Shown here: positions 26,800-34,161 of the stretch, piece after piece
Layout: every line of letters begins with the position of its first letter
How positions within the stretch are numbered: the first letter of the stretch is position 1
Source of the DNA: an uncultured Clostridia bacterium
GTDB taxonomy: Bacteria; Bacillota; Clostridia; TANB77; CAG-465
Assembly (NCBI GenBank): GCA_944386635.1
Contig: CALXBV010000072.1
Span: 1 to 34,771, forward strand
DNA length: 34,771 bases
Reading direction: 5' to 3'
Translations under genes and position numbers: made by a program
Notes under the pieces: model-generated
What the model was told of the DNA's origin: nothing
Seen by the model: only the letters and a program-made list of their open reading frames with translations
Database searches by the model: none

Positions 26800-27513
26800 A
26801 TGATAATAGATCAAAAAGGACCACAGCATATTGCTATTATAATGGATGGAAATAGAAGATGGGCTAAAGCTAGAGGATTAAAGCCTAATGATGGACATAA
26901 GGCTGGTGCTGAAAATGTAAAAAAGATAGTAAAGTATGCATATGATTGTAATCTAAAATATTTAACTTTATATGCTTTTTCTACGGAGAATTGGAAAAGA
27001 GATAAAAGTGAAGTATCTCTTTTGATGAAACTATTAGAAAAGTTTACAGATGAACTTTTAAATAGTGATGAAAAAAGAGAAATACAAATTAAAATTTATG
27101 GTGATATAACACCATTAAATAAAAAATTACAAGATAATATAAGAAAGCTAGAGGAGAGTACTAAAAAATATGATAAAATGGTACTTGGAATATGTTTAAA
27201 TTATGGTGGTAGAGATGAGATATTAATGGCTACTAAAAGAATGGTTGATGATGTATTGTCTGGAAAAATTAAAAAAGATGATATAACAGAAAATATGATA
27301 GCATCGTATTTGTATACCAAAGATATTCCTGATCCTGATCTTATAATTAGGACAAGCAATGAGTATAGACTTAGCAATTTTCTTACTTGGCAGTCAACTT
27401 ATTCAGAACTATATTTTCCACTTGATGTTATGTGGCCAGATTTTGATGAAAATCAGTTTGATAAAGCTATAGAAGAATACATAAAAAGAAACCGTAGATT
27501 TGGAGGAAATTAA
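26800..27513 (+). CDS. uppS: Isoprenyl transferase / undecaprenyl diphosphate synthase UppS
   Basis: 237 residues. Catalytic Asp16 lies in IAIIMDGNRRWAKARG, followed by GHKAGAENV, LYAFSTENWKR and the C-terminal RTSNEYRLSNFLTWQSTYSELYF region (key residues RTS, SNF, YSE). It extends FPP with cis IPP units to the undecaprenyl carrier for peptidoglycan and other wall polymers. GGAGG lies 4-5 nt before the ATG, which overlaps the end of the intergenic spacer behind ispA. No terminator is seen before carD. Confidence 0.96.
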   Translation: MIIDQKGPQHIAIIMDGNRRWAKARGLKPNDGHKAGAENVKKIVKYAYDCNLKYLTLYAFSTENWKRDKSEVSLLMKLLEKFTDELLNSDEKREIQIKIYGDITPLNKKLQDNIRKLEESTKKYDKMVLGICLNYGGRDEILMATKRMVDDVLSGKIKKDDITENMIASYLYTKDIPDPDLIIRTSNEYRLSNFLTWQSTYSELYFPLDVMWPDFDENQFDKAIEEYIKRNRRFGGN

Positions 27514-27544
27514 GGCTAGACATTCAAAAATAAAGTTTAATTCC

Positions 27545-27573
27545 TTTACTTTTTCGCAAAATTGTGGTATAAT
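27545..27573 (+). promoter_or_regulatory. Promoter of carD
   Basis: TTTACT at 27545-27550 and TATAAT at 27568-27573, spacer 17 nt, with a TGTGG extended -10. The 15 bases starting at the -10 are identical to those of the HTH gene promoter. Confidence 0.75.
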
Positions 27574-27616
27574 ATAAGTGTATTACTGAGATTTAAAAGA
27601 GAAGGGGGAATGTTTA

Positions 27617-28165
27617 GTGTTTAGTGTAGGAGATAAAGTAGTTTATCCAATGCATGGAGCTGGTACAATAGAATCTATAGAAGAAAAGGAAATGCTTGGT
27701 AATGTTGATGATTACTATATTATAAAAATGCCTATTGGTGGAATGAAGTTAATGGTTCCTACTAATAAGGTTGATGATATAGGGGTAAGAGAAGTCTCTA
27801 AAAGATCAGAAGCAGATAAAGTATTTGCAGTTCTTGAAAAACCTAAAGATCCTTACATTCATGATGTTAATTGGAGTAAGAGATACCATCTTAACGTGGA
27901 GAAAATTAAATCAGGTAACATATTAGAAGTGGCAGAAGTTGTAAGAGAACTATCTCACAGACATATGGAAAGAGGACTTTCAATTGGCGAGAAAAAGATG
28001 CTTGCAACATCAAAAAATATTTTGCTAAGTGAAATGGTTCTTGCAGAGAATCAAGATAAAGATCTATTAGAAAATAAAATAGATAGTATAATAAAAGAAT
28101 CATATGCTGCAGGAATTATGAATGAAGCTTCTAATGCAAGTGAAAATGGAGATGCAAGTTTATAA
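27617..28165 (+). CDS. carD: CarD family transcription regulator
   Basis: 182 residues. The N-terminal Tudor-like RNA-polymerase-interacting domain (FSVGDKVVYPMHGAGTIE ... GMKLMVPT) and the helical C-terminal domain (EVAEVVRELSHRHMERGLSIGEKKML) are complete, then an acidic tail. CarD stabilises open promoter complexes by binding the RNA polymerase beta subunit. The start is GTG 27617, 8 nt behind GGGGG. An ATG at 27610 in a seven-base tandem duplication (TGTTTAG twice) opens a frame MFSV that stops at once; removing one copy would put it in frame. Alone on its transcript with promoter and terminator. Confidence 0.94.
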   Translation: MFSVGDKVVYPMHGAGTIESIEEKEMLGNVDDYYIIKMPIGGMKLMVPTNKVDDIGVREVSKRSEADKVFAVLEKPKDPYIHDVNWSKRYHLNVEKIKSGNILEVAEVVRELSHRHMERGLSIGEKKMLATSKNILLSEMVLAENQDKDLLENKIDSIIKESYAAGIMNEASNASENGDASL

Positions 28166-28196
28166 TCTCATATAAATAATAATATTTTAAACATAT

Positions 28197-28231
28197 AAAA
28201 AGACTTGAAAATTTATTTTCAAGTCTTTTTA
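28197..28231 (+). terminator. Terminator of carD
   Basis: AAAAAGACTTGAAAA / TTTTCAAGTCTTTTT (15 bp) with loop TTTA. Confidence 0.9.
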
Positions 28232-28267
28232 TTGTATTTTTTAGAACTATTTTTGCAATTGGCTTTA

Positions 28268-28296
28268 TTGACAAATAATTTTATATATGATAATAT
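28268..28296 (+). promoter_or_regulatory. Promoter of the PHP gene
   Basis: TTGACA at 28268-28273 and TAATAT at 28291-28296, spacer 17 nt. Confidence 0.65.
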
Positions 28297-28351
28297 CACA
28301 TTAAATTTGTTTGCTTTTTTATTCACTATTAAATAAGGAGTGTGGTAAATT

Positions 28352-29252
28352 ATGAGTGTGGGAATTATAGACTTGCATGTTCATTCAAATTGTTCAGATG
28401 GATTTGATGATGTAAGTAAAATTATAGAGACCGCAAAAAATAATAATGTTAAATATTTATCTTTTACAGAGCACTATAATGTAGCTTCATATAAATTAGC
28501 AAGTGAGATAGCTGGAGATGACATAGAAATAATTAAAGGAATAGAAATAGGGACTGATATGAGTGATTACAATAAAGAAAATAAACATATATGCCATATA
28601 TTAGCATACTATATTTCAAATGATATATATAAATTACTTGATTTATATGAGGTAGATAGGTATAAATGTGTATTAGATACTTTAAAATTGTTAAATGCAA
28701 ATAAAGTTTTTATACGTATGGATGACGTTTTAAGATATTCCAGAAATGAAAAAAGTGTAGGAAGATATGATATTGCTATAGCTTTAAAAAAATTAGGGTA
28801 TGTAAAATCTATAAATGATGCATATGGAAAGTATTTAGATTATAAAGGAAAGGGATACGTGAAAAGAGAAAAATTAGATCCATTTAAGCTAATAAAAAAA
28901 ATAATTGAATATGGTGGTGTTCCTGTCCTAGCACATCCTAAGAGTTTGAGGATGAAAATTGAAGAGGAAATTATTTTTATTGATAAGCTTATTGATGCTG
29001 GCTTATGTGGTATAGAGGTATACAATCCAAAAAATGGTATAGAAAGAAGAAATAGATACTTAAAATTGTGCAACGAGCATTGCTTAGTTGCTACTGTTGG
29101 TAGTGATTATCATGGACGGAAATAGAAAGCCGATGATAGAAATAGGCAAAGGAATAAACAATAATTTGAACATATCAGATGTAAATATCATAGATATGTT
29201 AAAGGCAAAAAAAGAATATATAGATAAAAAAAATAAAAAGACTTCAATATGA
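28352..29252 (+). pseudogene. PHP-domain phosphoesterase (TrpH-like), frameshifted near the 3' end
   Basis: The PHP metal motifs are present: IDLHVHSNCSDG (His9, His11), FTEHYNVA, KGIEIGTD, HILAYYI, PVLAHPKS, GIEVYN and GSDYHG at the end. TrpH-like enzymes remove phosphates from nucleoside bisphosphates or short RNA. The first frame stops at a TAG at 29123-29125 straight after SDYHGRK, while the next frame continues GNRKPMIEIGKGINNN to a TGA at 29250-29252. One surplus base near 29117 (GGACGGA where GGAGGA would read G-G-N-R-K) explains the break. Full length would be about 299 residues. The metal site survives in the truncated form. Good ribosome binding site AAGGAG. Nearest neighbours: carD and two small membrane proteins. 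Confidence 0.75.
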
Positions 29253-29263
29253 AGTCTTTTTAT
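29232..29263. terminator. Bidirectional terminator between the PHP gene and the DUF4190 gene
   Basis: AAAAAGACTTCA / TGAAGTCTTTTT (12 bp) with loop ATA; T-runs on both strands. The stop of the restored PHP frame lies in it. Confidence 0.85.
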
Positions 29264-29751
29264 TATAAGATATTATTATTGTTATAGTTAATTTCAAATT
29301 TCTCTCCATAATCTTCAAGAACGTCATTTAGCTGATCTTCAAAGTTATTTCCATAGTCTTCAAAATCATCTAAGTTATTATATATATTATTACCTAAATT
29401 ATTAAGAATTGTAAGACCTAAAATTATTACAGCAACATATATAATTACCATTAATATTATTCCTATAACTCCTGTTATAATTCCTGCAATAGAAAGTTCT
29501 CTTTTACTAGATTTAATTCCTAATATACCTAATATTATTGCTAATATACCTGAAATTAAAGATACATACCATATACATGATAGAAGTATTGCTACAATTC
29601 CAAATATAAGTGCTGCAATACTAAAGCCTTTTTCATCTTTATTTTCTTGATTAATAGTGTTTGTATTGATGTTAGTATCTGTTTTTATGGTAGTGCCTTC
29701 ATCATTATGTACATATGTAGTTTCATTTTGCTCATTATTGTTATTTTCCAT
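29263..29751 (-). CDS. Small membrane protein, DUF4190-like
   Basis: 162 residues. A polar Asn/Thr-rich N terminus (about 45 residues) leads to three hydrophobic segments: GFSIAALIFGIVAILLSCIW, ISGILAIILGILGI, and IAGIITGVIGIILMVIIYVAV, the layout and Gly/Ile spacing of DUF4190 proteins. The acidic C-terminal tail (NLDDFEDYG...) is likely outside the membrane. Function unknown. AAGGAGG precedes the ATG; a promoter lies at 29778-29807, so it can be expressed apart from the upstream DUF2752 gene. Confidence 0.8.
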   Translation of the reverse strand: MENNNNEQNETTYVHNDEGTTIKTDTNINTNTINQENKDEKGFSIAALIFGIVAILLSCIWYVSLISGILAIILGILGIKSSKRELSIAGIITGVIGIILMVIIYVAVIILGLTILNNLGNNIYNNLDDFEDYGNNFEDQLNDVLEDYGEKFEINYNNNNIL

Positions 29752-29777
29752 AAATAGATTTCCTCCTTAATGTTAAC

Positions 29778-29807
29778 ATTATACTATATTTTTACATTGT
29801 TTTACAA
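29778..29807 (-). promoter_or_regulatory. Possible promoter of the DUF4190-like gene
   Basis: On the - strand TTGTAA (29807-29802) and TATAAT (29783-29778) with an 18-nt spacer. Confidence 0.5.
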
Positions 29808-29812
29808 TATTT

Positions 29813-30178
29813 TTAGTAAACATTTCTAATAATTGTATATATAGCTACTAAGACTGCGAAAATAATTGTATACCAGTATTTTGGGTAAATGAAAGTTAGT
29901 ATTTTATTTTTTCTATTTAAGTTTATCAAGTATATGATATTGATTAATACTAAATATATAATTGTTATAAAAAAAATAGAGTGATTGTTAAAGGCTTGTA
30001 TAAAATCTCCTTGTAGTATATTTTTTATACATCTAGTACCTCCACAAGAAGGACAATATATATGTAAATATTTATAAGCAATGCATTCAGGTATATATTG
30101 AATGATAGGGCTATTTATAAATATTTTTAATAATATAATTAATAATAATTCTATACTTAATATTTTTATTGCTTTCAT
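29813..30178 (-). CDS. DUF2752 membrane protein
   Basis: 121 residues with three hydrophobic segments (about 5-24, 66-87 and 98-118) and the family motif CPSCGGTR at about residue 42-49, whose two Cys residues could bind metal or form a disulfide. DUF2752 proteins are common in Firmicutes and have no known role. TAGGAG precedes the ATG. It runs ahead of the DUF4190-like gene on the same strand, 61 nt away, so they may share function or transcript. Confidence 0.85.
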   Translation of the reverse strand: MKAIKILSIELLLIILLKIFINSPIIQYIPECIAYKYLHIYCPSCGGTRCIKNILQGDFIQAFNNHSIFFITIIYLVLINIIYLINLNRKNKILTFIYPKYWYTIIFAVLVAIYTIIRNVY

Positions 30179-30249
30179 AAATAAATCTCCTAGAAAAGAT
30201 TATACTATAAAAATATTATATATACAAATAAATAAAAAAATGTCGTTTT

Positions 30250-30308
30250 TTGTCATGTGTACCACAATGTGTACTAAAATAATACAAAAAGTCACATATA
30301 ATATGTAC
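30250..30308 (+). promoter_or_regulatory. Repeats and possible promoter before the RHH gene
   Basis: ATGTGTAC occurs at 30255-30262 and again at 30267-30274, 12 nt apart, and a variant ATATGTAC at 30301-30308. TTGTCA at 30250-30255 and TATAAT at 30297-30302 are the only -35/-10-like elements; their spacing is not ideal. The repeats look like an operator for the small ribbon-helix-helix protein encoded next. Confidence 0.45.
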
Positions 30309-30318
30309 AGGTGATAAA

Positions 30319-30513
30319 GTGGAAAAGTTAAAAATCGTAAAAGAAATAAAAAGTAAAGATACTATAACAAGAACTATTAGAATTAGTGGTGCTACATATG
30401 ATAAAATAAATGAAATTGCTGATAAAAATGGTATAAAATTTAATAATGTAGCCAATCAATTAATTGAATATGCTTTAAAAAATTTGGAAGAGGAAAAACC
30501 AATTACAAAATAA
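30319..30513 (+). CDS. Small ribbon-helix-helix (CopG/Arc-like) protein
   Basis: 64 residues. A beta strand TRTIRISGATYDKINEIADKNG (key residues TIRI, YDKI) and a second helix FNNVANQLIEYALKNL match the RHH fold: a polar strand, a short helix, a turn at Asn-Gly, and a longer helix. Such proteins dimerise and bind repeats in DNA, often their own operator or as antitoxins. No toxin gene lies next to it; the next feature is tRNA-Gln. GTG start, 5 nt behind AGGTGAT. The fold call is by motif only. Confidence 0.7.
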   Translation: MEKLKIVKEIKSKDTITRTIRISGATYDKINEIADKNGIKFNNVANQLIEYALKNLEEEKPITK

Positions 30514-30534
30514 TGTAGAATTTTTTAAAATTAT

Positions 30535-30563
30535 TTGCATATTTGATCTATTTATGGTAAAAT
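30535..30563 (+). promoter_or_regulatory. Promoter of tRNA-Gln
   Basis: TTGCAT at 30535-30540 and TAAAAT at 30558-30563, spacer 17 nt. Confidence 0.6.
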
Positions 30564-30584
30564 AAATAAGGTATTCTACATTAT

Positions 30585-30659
30585 TGGGCTATCGCCAAGC
30601 GGTAAGGCATCGGACTCTGACTCCGACATGCGCTGGTTCGAATCCAGCTAGCCCAGCCA
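30585..30659 (+). tRNA. tRNA-Gln (CTG)
   Basis: 75 nt with acceptor TGGGCTA/TAGCCCA, discriminator G and encoded CCA. Anticodon stem TCGGA/TCCGA with loop CTCTGAC gives CTG, which reads CAG. The T-A first pair and G discriminator fit glutamine tRNAs. Confidence 0.94.
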
Positions 30660-30666
30660 TATATAA

Positions 30667-30714
30667 AATCACTAGGAATATTGAAATATCAATGTTCCTA
30701 GTGATTATTTTATA
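30667..30714. terminator. Long hairpin behind tRNA-Gln (bidirectional terminator)
   Basis: An 18-bp stem, AATCACTAGGAATATTGA with its partner at 30689-30706 (one T-G pair), loop AATA, then ATTATTTTATA. The - strand side also runs into T-rich sequence behind the converging nuclease gene. Confidence 0.7.
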
Positions 30715-30724
30715 CAAATTATAT

Positions 30725-31957
30725 TTAATTATCTTTACTAAATATTTTATAACTAGTTGGTACTAGCTTAAAAGATTTAAATAAAGTATTACCATTTATT
30801 ATTTTACATTTTTTTTCATTAGAATTGCTATTATAAATTCTATATATGTAATAATTATTTTTATGTGATTTTGCAAATTCTAATTCATTACTTGTAATAT
30901 CTATAGGAGTATTTTCATTTCCTTTAGTGGATTTTACTTCTATATATTTTTTATGAAATTTACCATTTTTATCTAAATCAAATGATAAAATATCAAAGCC
31001 GTCACTATCTTTTCTATTATTAAAAAAATTTTTCATTATTTTCACTTTATCAGTTGCACCTAAATTAGCTACTTTATTTAATTCATAGTTAAATATTATT
31101 TCTTCATTAATATTCCCTTGCATAGTATTTACAATTTCTGAAGAAATATAATCTTTGTTTGCAGATGAGTTATTTCCATTATAATTCTTATTATATTTCT
31201 TTATTTTTATTGGTTTATCTATAAACGTTATATCCTTTTTATCATTAATAATATTTATATCATCTTGTATATTTTTTAATGTTTCTAAATATATGTATTG
31301 TGCTTTGTTGTTTATTATATTTAAAGGAAATTTATAAATAATTTTGCTATTAGTAGTTACTGTAAATGGAGCACCCTCTAAGAAGCATTCTCCTTTATAT
31401 ATATAAGTATTTTTATCTTTTAAAAATAAGTATATTGGTAAATCATTTTTTAAAGAATTAGTTAAATATACAATATTATTTTCTGAATTTGAACTATCAA
31501 TTTTCTTTTCAATAGTATATAGTAGTCTTTCATTTTCTATTTTTGAAGTATTATCATTATTTTGCATTATTAAAACTAAAGTGTAGGTATAATATGAAAT
31601 ATTTATTTCTTGATTAATATCAATTTTAAAGATTTTTTCTAATTCATTTAAGCTAAAAAATTGGTCAATTTTTAAAGATTCTATTTTTTTTATATTGTCA
31701 AAAAAATTCGACTTCCATAATCCACTACCTATTTTTTTTGAAGAGAATAGATCTGCTTTATTAGTATATGACTTACACTCTTTACAATGCTCTTCGAGAG
31801 TTCTTCTAATACTAGATCCTTTATTTGGATTTGTCTTCTGCCTTATTTTTTCAACTTCTTTATAAATTTCATTTAAGCTTATATATTCATTTTTACTTTT
31901 TCTATGCAAAACATTAAGTGCTTGTAGAGTTACATATGGCATTTTATCATATTTCAT
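30725..31957 (-). CDS. DUF3883 protein, putative restriction-type nuclease
   Basis: 410 residues in three parts. The N-terminal part (1-80) has a winged-helix look and the segment [13 protein letters not shown]...[13 protein letters not shown], a pattern seen at the start of many restriction-type proteins. A middle part (about 95-235) includes [11 protein letters not shown]. The C-terminal domain (about 285-395) matches DUF3883: [23 protein letters not shown] (Asp322) and KYIEVKST (Glu340, Lys342), giving a D...ExK PD-(D/E)XK nuclease centre. Related proteins act in defence against foreign or modified DNA. No methylase or other subunit is near, which suggests a solo modification-dependent enzyme or a remnant. 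AAAGGAG precedes the ATG. Codon use is as AT-rich as its neighbours. Confidence 0.7.
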   Translation of the reverse strand: MKYDKMPYVTLQALNVLHRKSKNEYISLNEIYKEVEKIRQKTNPNKGSSIRRTLEEHCKECKSYTNKADLFSSKKIGSGLWKSNFFDNIKKIESLKIDQFFSLNELEKIFKIDINQEINISYYTYTLVLIMQNNDNTSKIENERLLYTIEKKIDSSNSENNIVYLTNSLKNDLPIYLFLKDKNTYIYKGECFLEGAPFTVTTNSKIIYKFPLNIINNKAQYIYLETLKNIQDDINIINDKKDITFIDKPIKIKKYNKNYNGNNSSANKDYISSEIVNTMQGNINEEIIFNYELNKVANLGATDKVKIMKNFFNNRKDSDGFDILSFDLDKNGKFHKKYIEVKSTKGNENTPIDITSNELEFAKSHKNNYYIYRIYNSNSNEKKCKIINGNTLFKSFKLVPTSYKIFSKDN

Positions 31958-32088
31958 TTTGTTATTCTCCTTTGTTATTGTAAAGTATTTTTAATTTTTA
32001 TAGATTATACCATAAATATAAACTATATAAAAGCTTAACAAAAATAAATCAGATTTTTTACTATTTAAACTAGTAATATTAGCTTAAA

Positions 32089-32117
32089 TTGACTTTTTAA
32101 TTAAATTATGGTATAAT
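32089..32117 (+). promoter_or_regulatory. Promoter of the RNase J gene
   Basis: TTGACT at 32089-32094 and TATAAT at 32112-32117, spacer 17 nt, with a TATGG extended -10. The leader to the start codon is about 130 nt, longer than most here, and holds a small AGCAA/TTGCT hairpin at 32168-32179; no known riboswitch is seen. Confidence 0.75.
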
Positions 32118-32251
32118 AATCTCTGTCTTATTACGTGATATATATTCTTAATTAATAGAAATTATAGCAATTTTGCTAATATAAATAAATTGTACGGATA
32201 TAAAAGTTATGTTATTGCAGATTGAAAATTTTATAGTGAAGGAGAGATTTA

Positions 32252-34138
32252 ATGGAAGAAGATAATAACAAAAGTAAAAGTACTTCTAGAACTAAAAAAG
32301 GGTCTAGTAGTAGTAAAAAAACAAATAGTATCACAACAAAATTAAAAAAAGATACAAAGGAAAAATTAAAAAAATCTAAAGATAAAGAAATAATTATTGA
32401 AAATATTAAACAAGAAGAAGTTAAGGAGACTGCCAAAAAGGAGAAAGCCAAAAATAGTATTTTTGCAAAATCTAAATTAAAGATAATACCTTTAGGTGGC
32501 TTAAATGAAATCGGTAAAAATTTAACCGTATTTGAGTATGAAAATGATATAATTGTAGTAGACTGTGGATTAGCTTTTCCAGAAGATGAAATGTTAGGAG
32601 TAGACCTTGTTATACCAGATATTTCATATCTAGAAAAAAATAAAGAAAAAGTAAGAGCAGTGTTAATAACACATGGACATGAAGATCATATAGGAGCTAT
32701 TCCATATTTTTTAAAGAAAATTAATGTACCAGTTTATGGAAGTAAACTAGCATTAGGATTAATAAAAGTAAAACTTGAAGAACATAACTTAGATAAACAA
32801 ACAAAATTAGTAACTATAGAGCCTAGACAGACTTTTAAATTTGGCAAATTTAAAGTAGAGTTTATTAGGGTAACTCACTCTATAGCTGATTCTATGGCAA
32901 TTGCTATAACAACGCCTGTTGGAACAATACTACATACAGGAGATTTTAAAGTAGATTATACACCTATTGATGGAGGATATATAGATTTACAAAGAATAGC
33001 AGAACTTGGTAAAGAGGGTGTAACATTATTATTATCTGATAGTACTAATGTTCAAAGACCAGGGCATACTATGTCAGAAAGAAGTGTTGGTAAAGAATTT
33101 GATAGACTATTTACTAATTGTAATAAGAGAATAATCGTTGCAACTTTTGCTTCAAATGTACATAGGATGCAACAGATCATTAATTCAGCTGTAAAATTTA
33201 AAAGAAAAGTTGCAGTCGTTGGACGTAGTATGGTAAACGTTCTTGGAGTTTCTCAAGAACTTGGATATTTAAATGCGCCAGAGGGAACAATAATAGATGT
33301 AGATAAAATAGGAATGTATAATCCCGAACAATTAGTTATAATAACTACAGGATCTCAAGGAGAGCCAATGGCTGCTTTATCACGTATGTCTGCTGGTGAG
33401 CATAAAAAGGTTCAAATAACACCGGATGATATGATAATTTTTTCTTCATCTGTTATACCAGGAAATGAAAAGTCAATTGGTAGAGTAATAGATGAACTAG
33501 AAAAGCTAGGTGCTGAAGTTATATATAGCCAAATAGCTGATGTTCACGTTTCAGGACACGCTTGTCAGGAAGAATTAAAGTTAATGTTAAGTTTAGTAAG
33601 ACCTAAATATTTTATGCCGGTTCATGGTGAGTATAGATTTTTAAAACAACATGGTCAACTTGCAGTTGATACAGGTGTTCCAAAGGAAAATGTATTTATT
33701 ATGGAAAATGGTAGAGTATTAGAAATAGATAAAAATAGTGCTAAGATGACTACACAAGTTACATCTGGTATTGTATTAGTTGATGGCTTAGGTGTTGGAG
33801 ATGTTGGTAATATTGTCTTAAGAGATAGACAATTACTATCTGAAAATGGTATGATAATAGTAGTTATGTCATTAGATAGAAAAACAGCTAAAGTTGTATC
33901 TGGTCCTGATATCGTAACACGTGGCTTTGTATATGTAAGAGAAAACGAACCACTTATTGATGAAATAAAAGATGTAGCTAAAAAAGAGTTAAATAAATGT
34001 GAAGAACAAAATATACATGAATGGTCAACTATAAAAACAAGACTTAGAGAAACATTAATAAAATATATATATGGAAAAACAAAAAGACAACCAATGATAC
34101 TTCCGATTTTAATGGATGTAGATATGGATAAAAAATAA
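32252..34138 (+). CDS. rnj: Ribonuclease J with a basic N-terminal extension
   Basis: 628 residues. The core starts near residue 73 (KLKIIPLGGLNEIGKN) and has the metallo-beta-lactamase site THGHEDHIG (His141, His143, Asp145, His146), TILHTGDFK, the beta-CASP motifs SDSTNVQ and FASNVHRMQQ, SGHACQEEL and PVHGEYR, plus the C-terminal domain. RNase J combines 5' exonuclease and endonuclease activity in mRNA decay. Family members have about 555 residues; the first 72 here are Lys/Ser/Thr/Glu-rich, probably disordered, and may contact RNA. It is unclear from sequence whether this is the J1 or J2 type. ATG follows AAGGAGAG; gltX begins 23 nt after the stop. Confidence 0.94.
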   Translation: MEEDNNKSKSTSRTKKGSSSSKKTNSITTKLKKDTKEKLKKSKDKEIIIENIKQEEVKETAKKEKAKNSIFAKSKLKIIPLGGLNEIGKNLTVFEYENDIIVVDCGLAFPEDEMLGVDLVIPDISYLEKNKEKVRAVLITHGHEDHIGAIPYFLKKINVPVYGSKLALGLIKVKLEEHNLDKQTKLVTIEPRQTFKFGKFKVEFIRVTHSIADSMAIAITTPVGTILHTGDFKVDYTPIDGGYIDLQRIAELGKEGVTLLLSDSTNVQRPGHTMSERSVGKEFDRLFTNCNKRIIVATFASNVHRMQQIINSAVKFKRKVAVVGRSMVNVLGVSQELGYLNAPEGTIIDVDKIGMYNPEQLVIITTGSQGEPMAALSRMSAGEHKKVQITPDDMIIFSSSVIPGNEKSIGRVIDELEKLGAEVIYSQIADVHVSGHACQEELKLMLSLVRPKYFMPVHGEYRFLKQHGQLAVDTGVPKENVFIMENGRVLEIDKNSAKMTTQVTSGIVLVDGLGVGDVGNIVLRDRQLLSENGMIIVVMSLDRKTAKVVSGPDIVTRGFVYVRENEPLIDEIKDVAKKELNKCEEQNIHEWSTIKTRLRETLIKYIYGKTKRQPMILPILMDVDMDKK

Positions 34139-34161
34139 TTAGATTAAAGGAGTTTTTTAGT

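Noticed and set aside
28352-29252. Programmed frameshift in the PHP gene
   Set aside because: There is no slippery heptamer, rare-codon stall or downstream pseudoknot at GGACGGA; a mutation or sequence error is simpler.
31958-32251. Riboswitch in the long leader of the RNase J gene
   Set aside because: Only a small 5-bp hairpin is visible and no known aptamer core or terminator is present.
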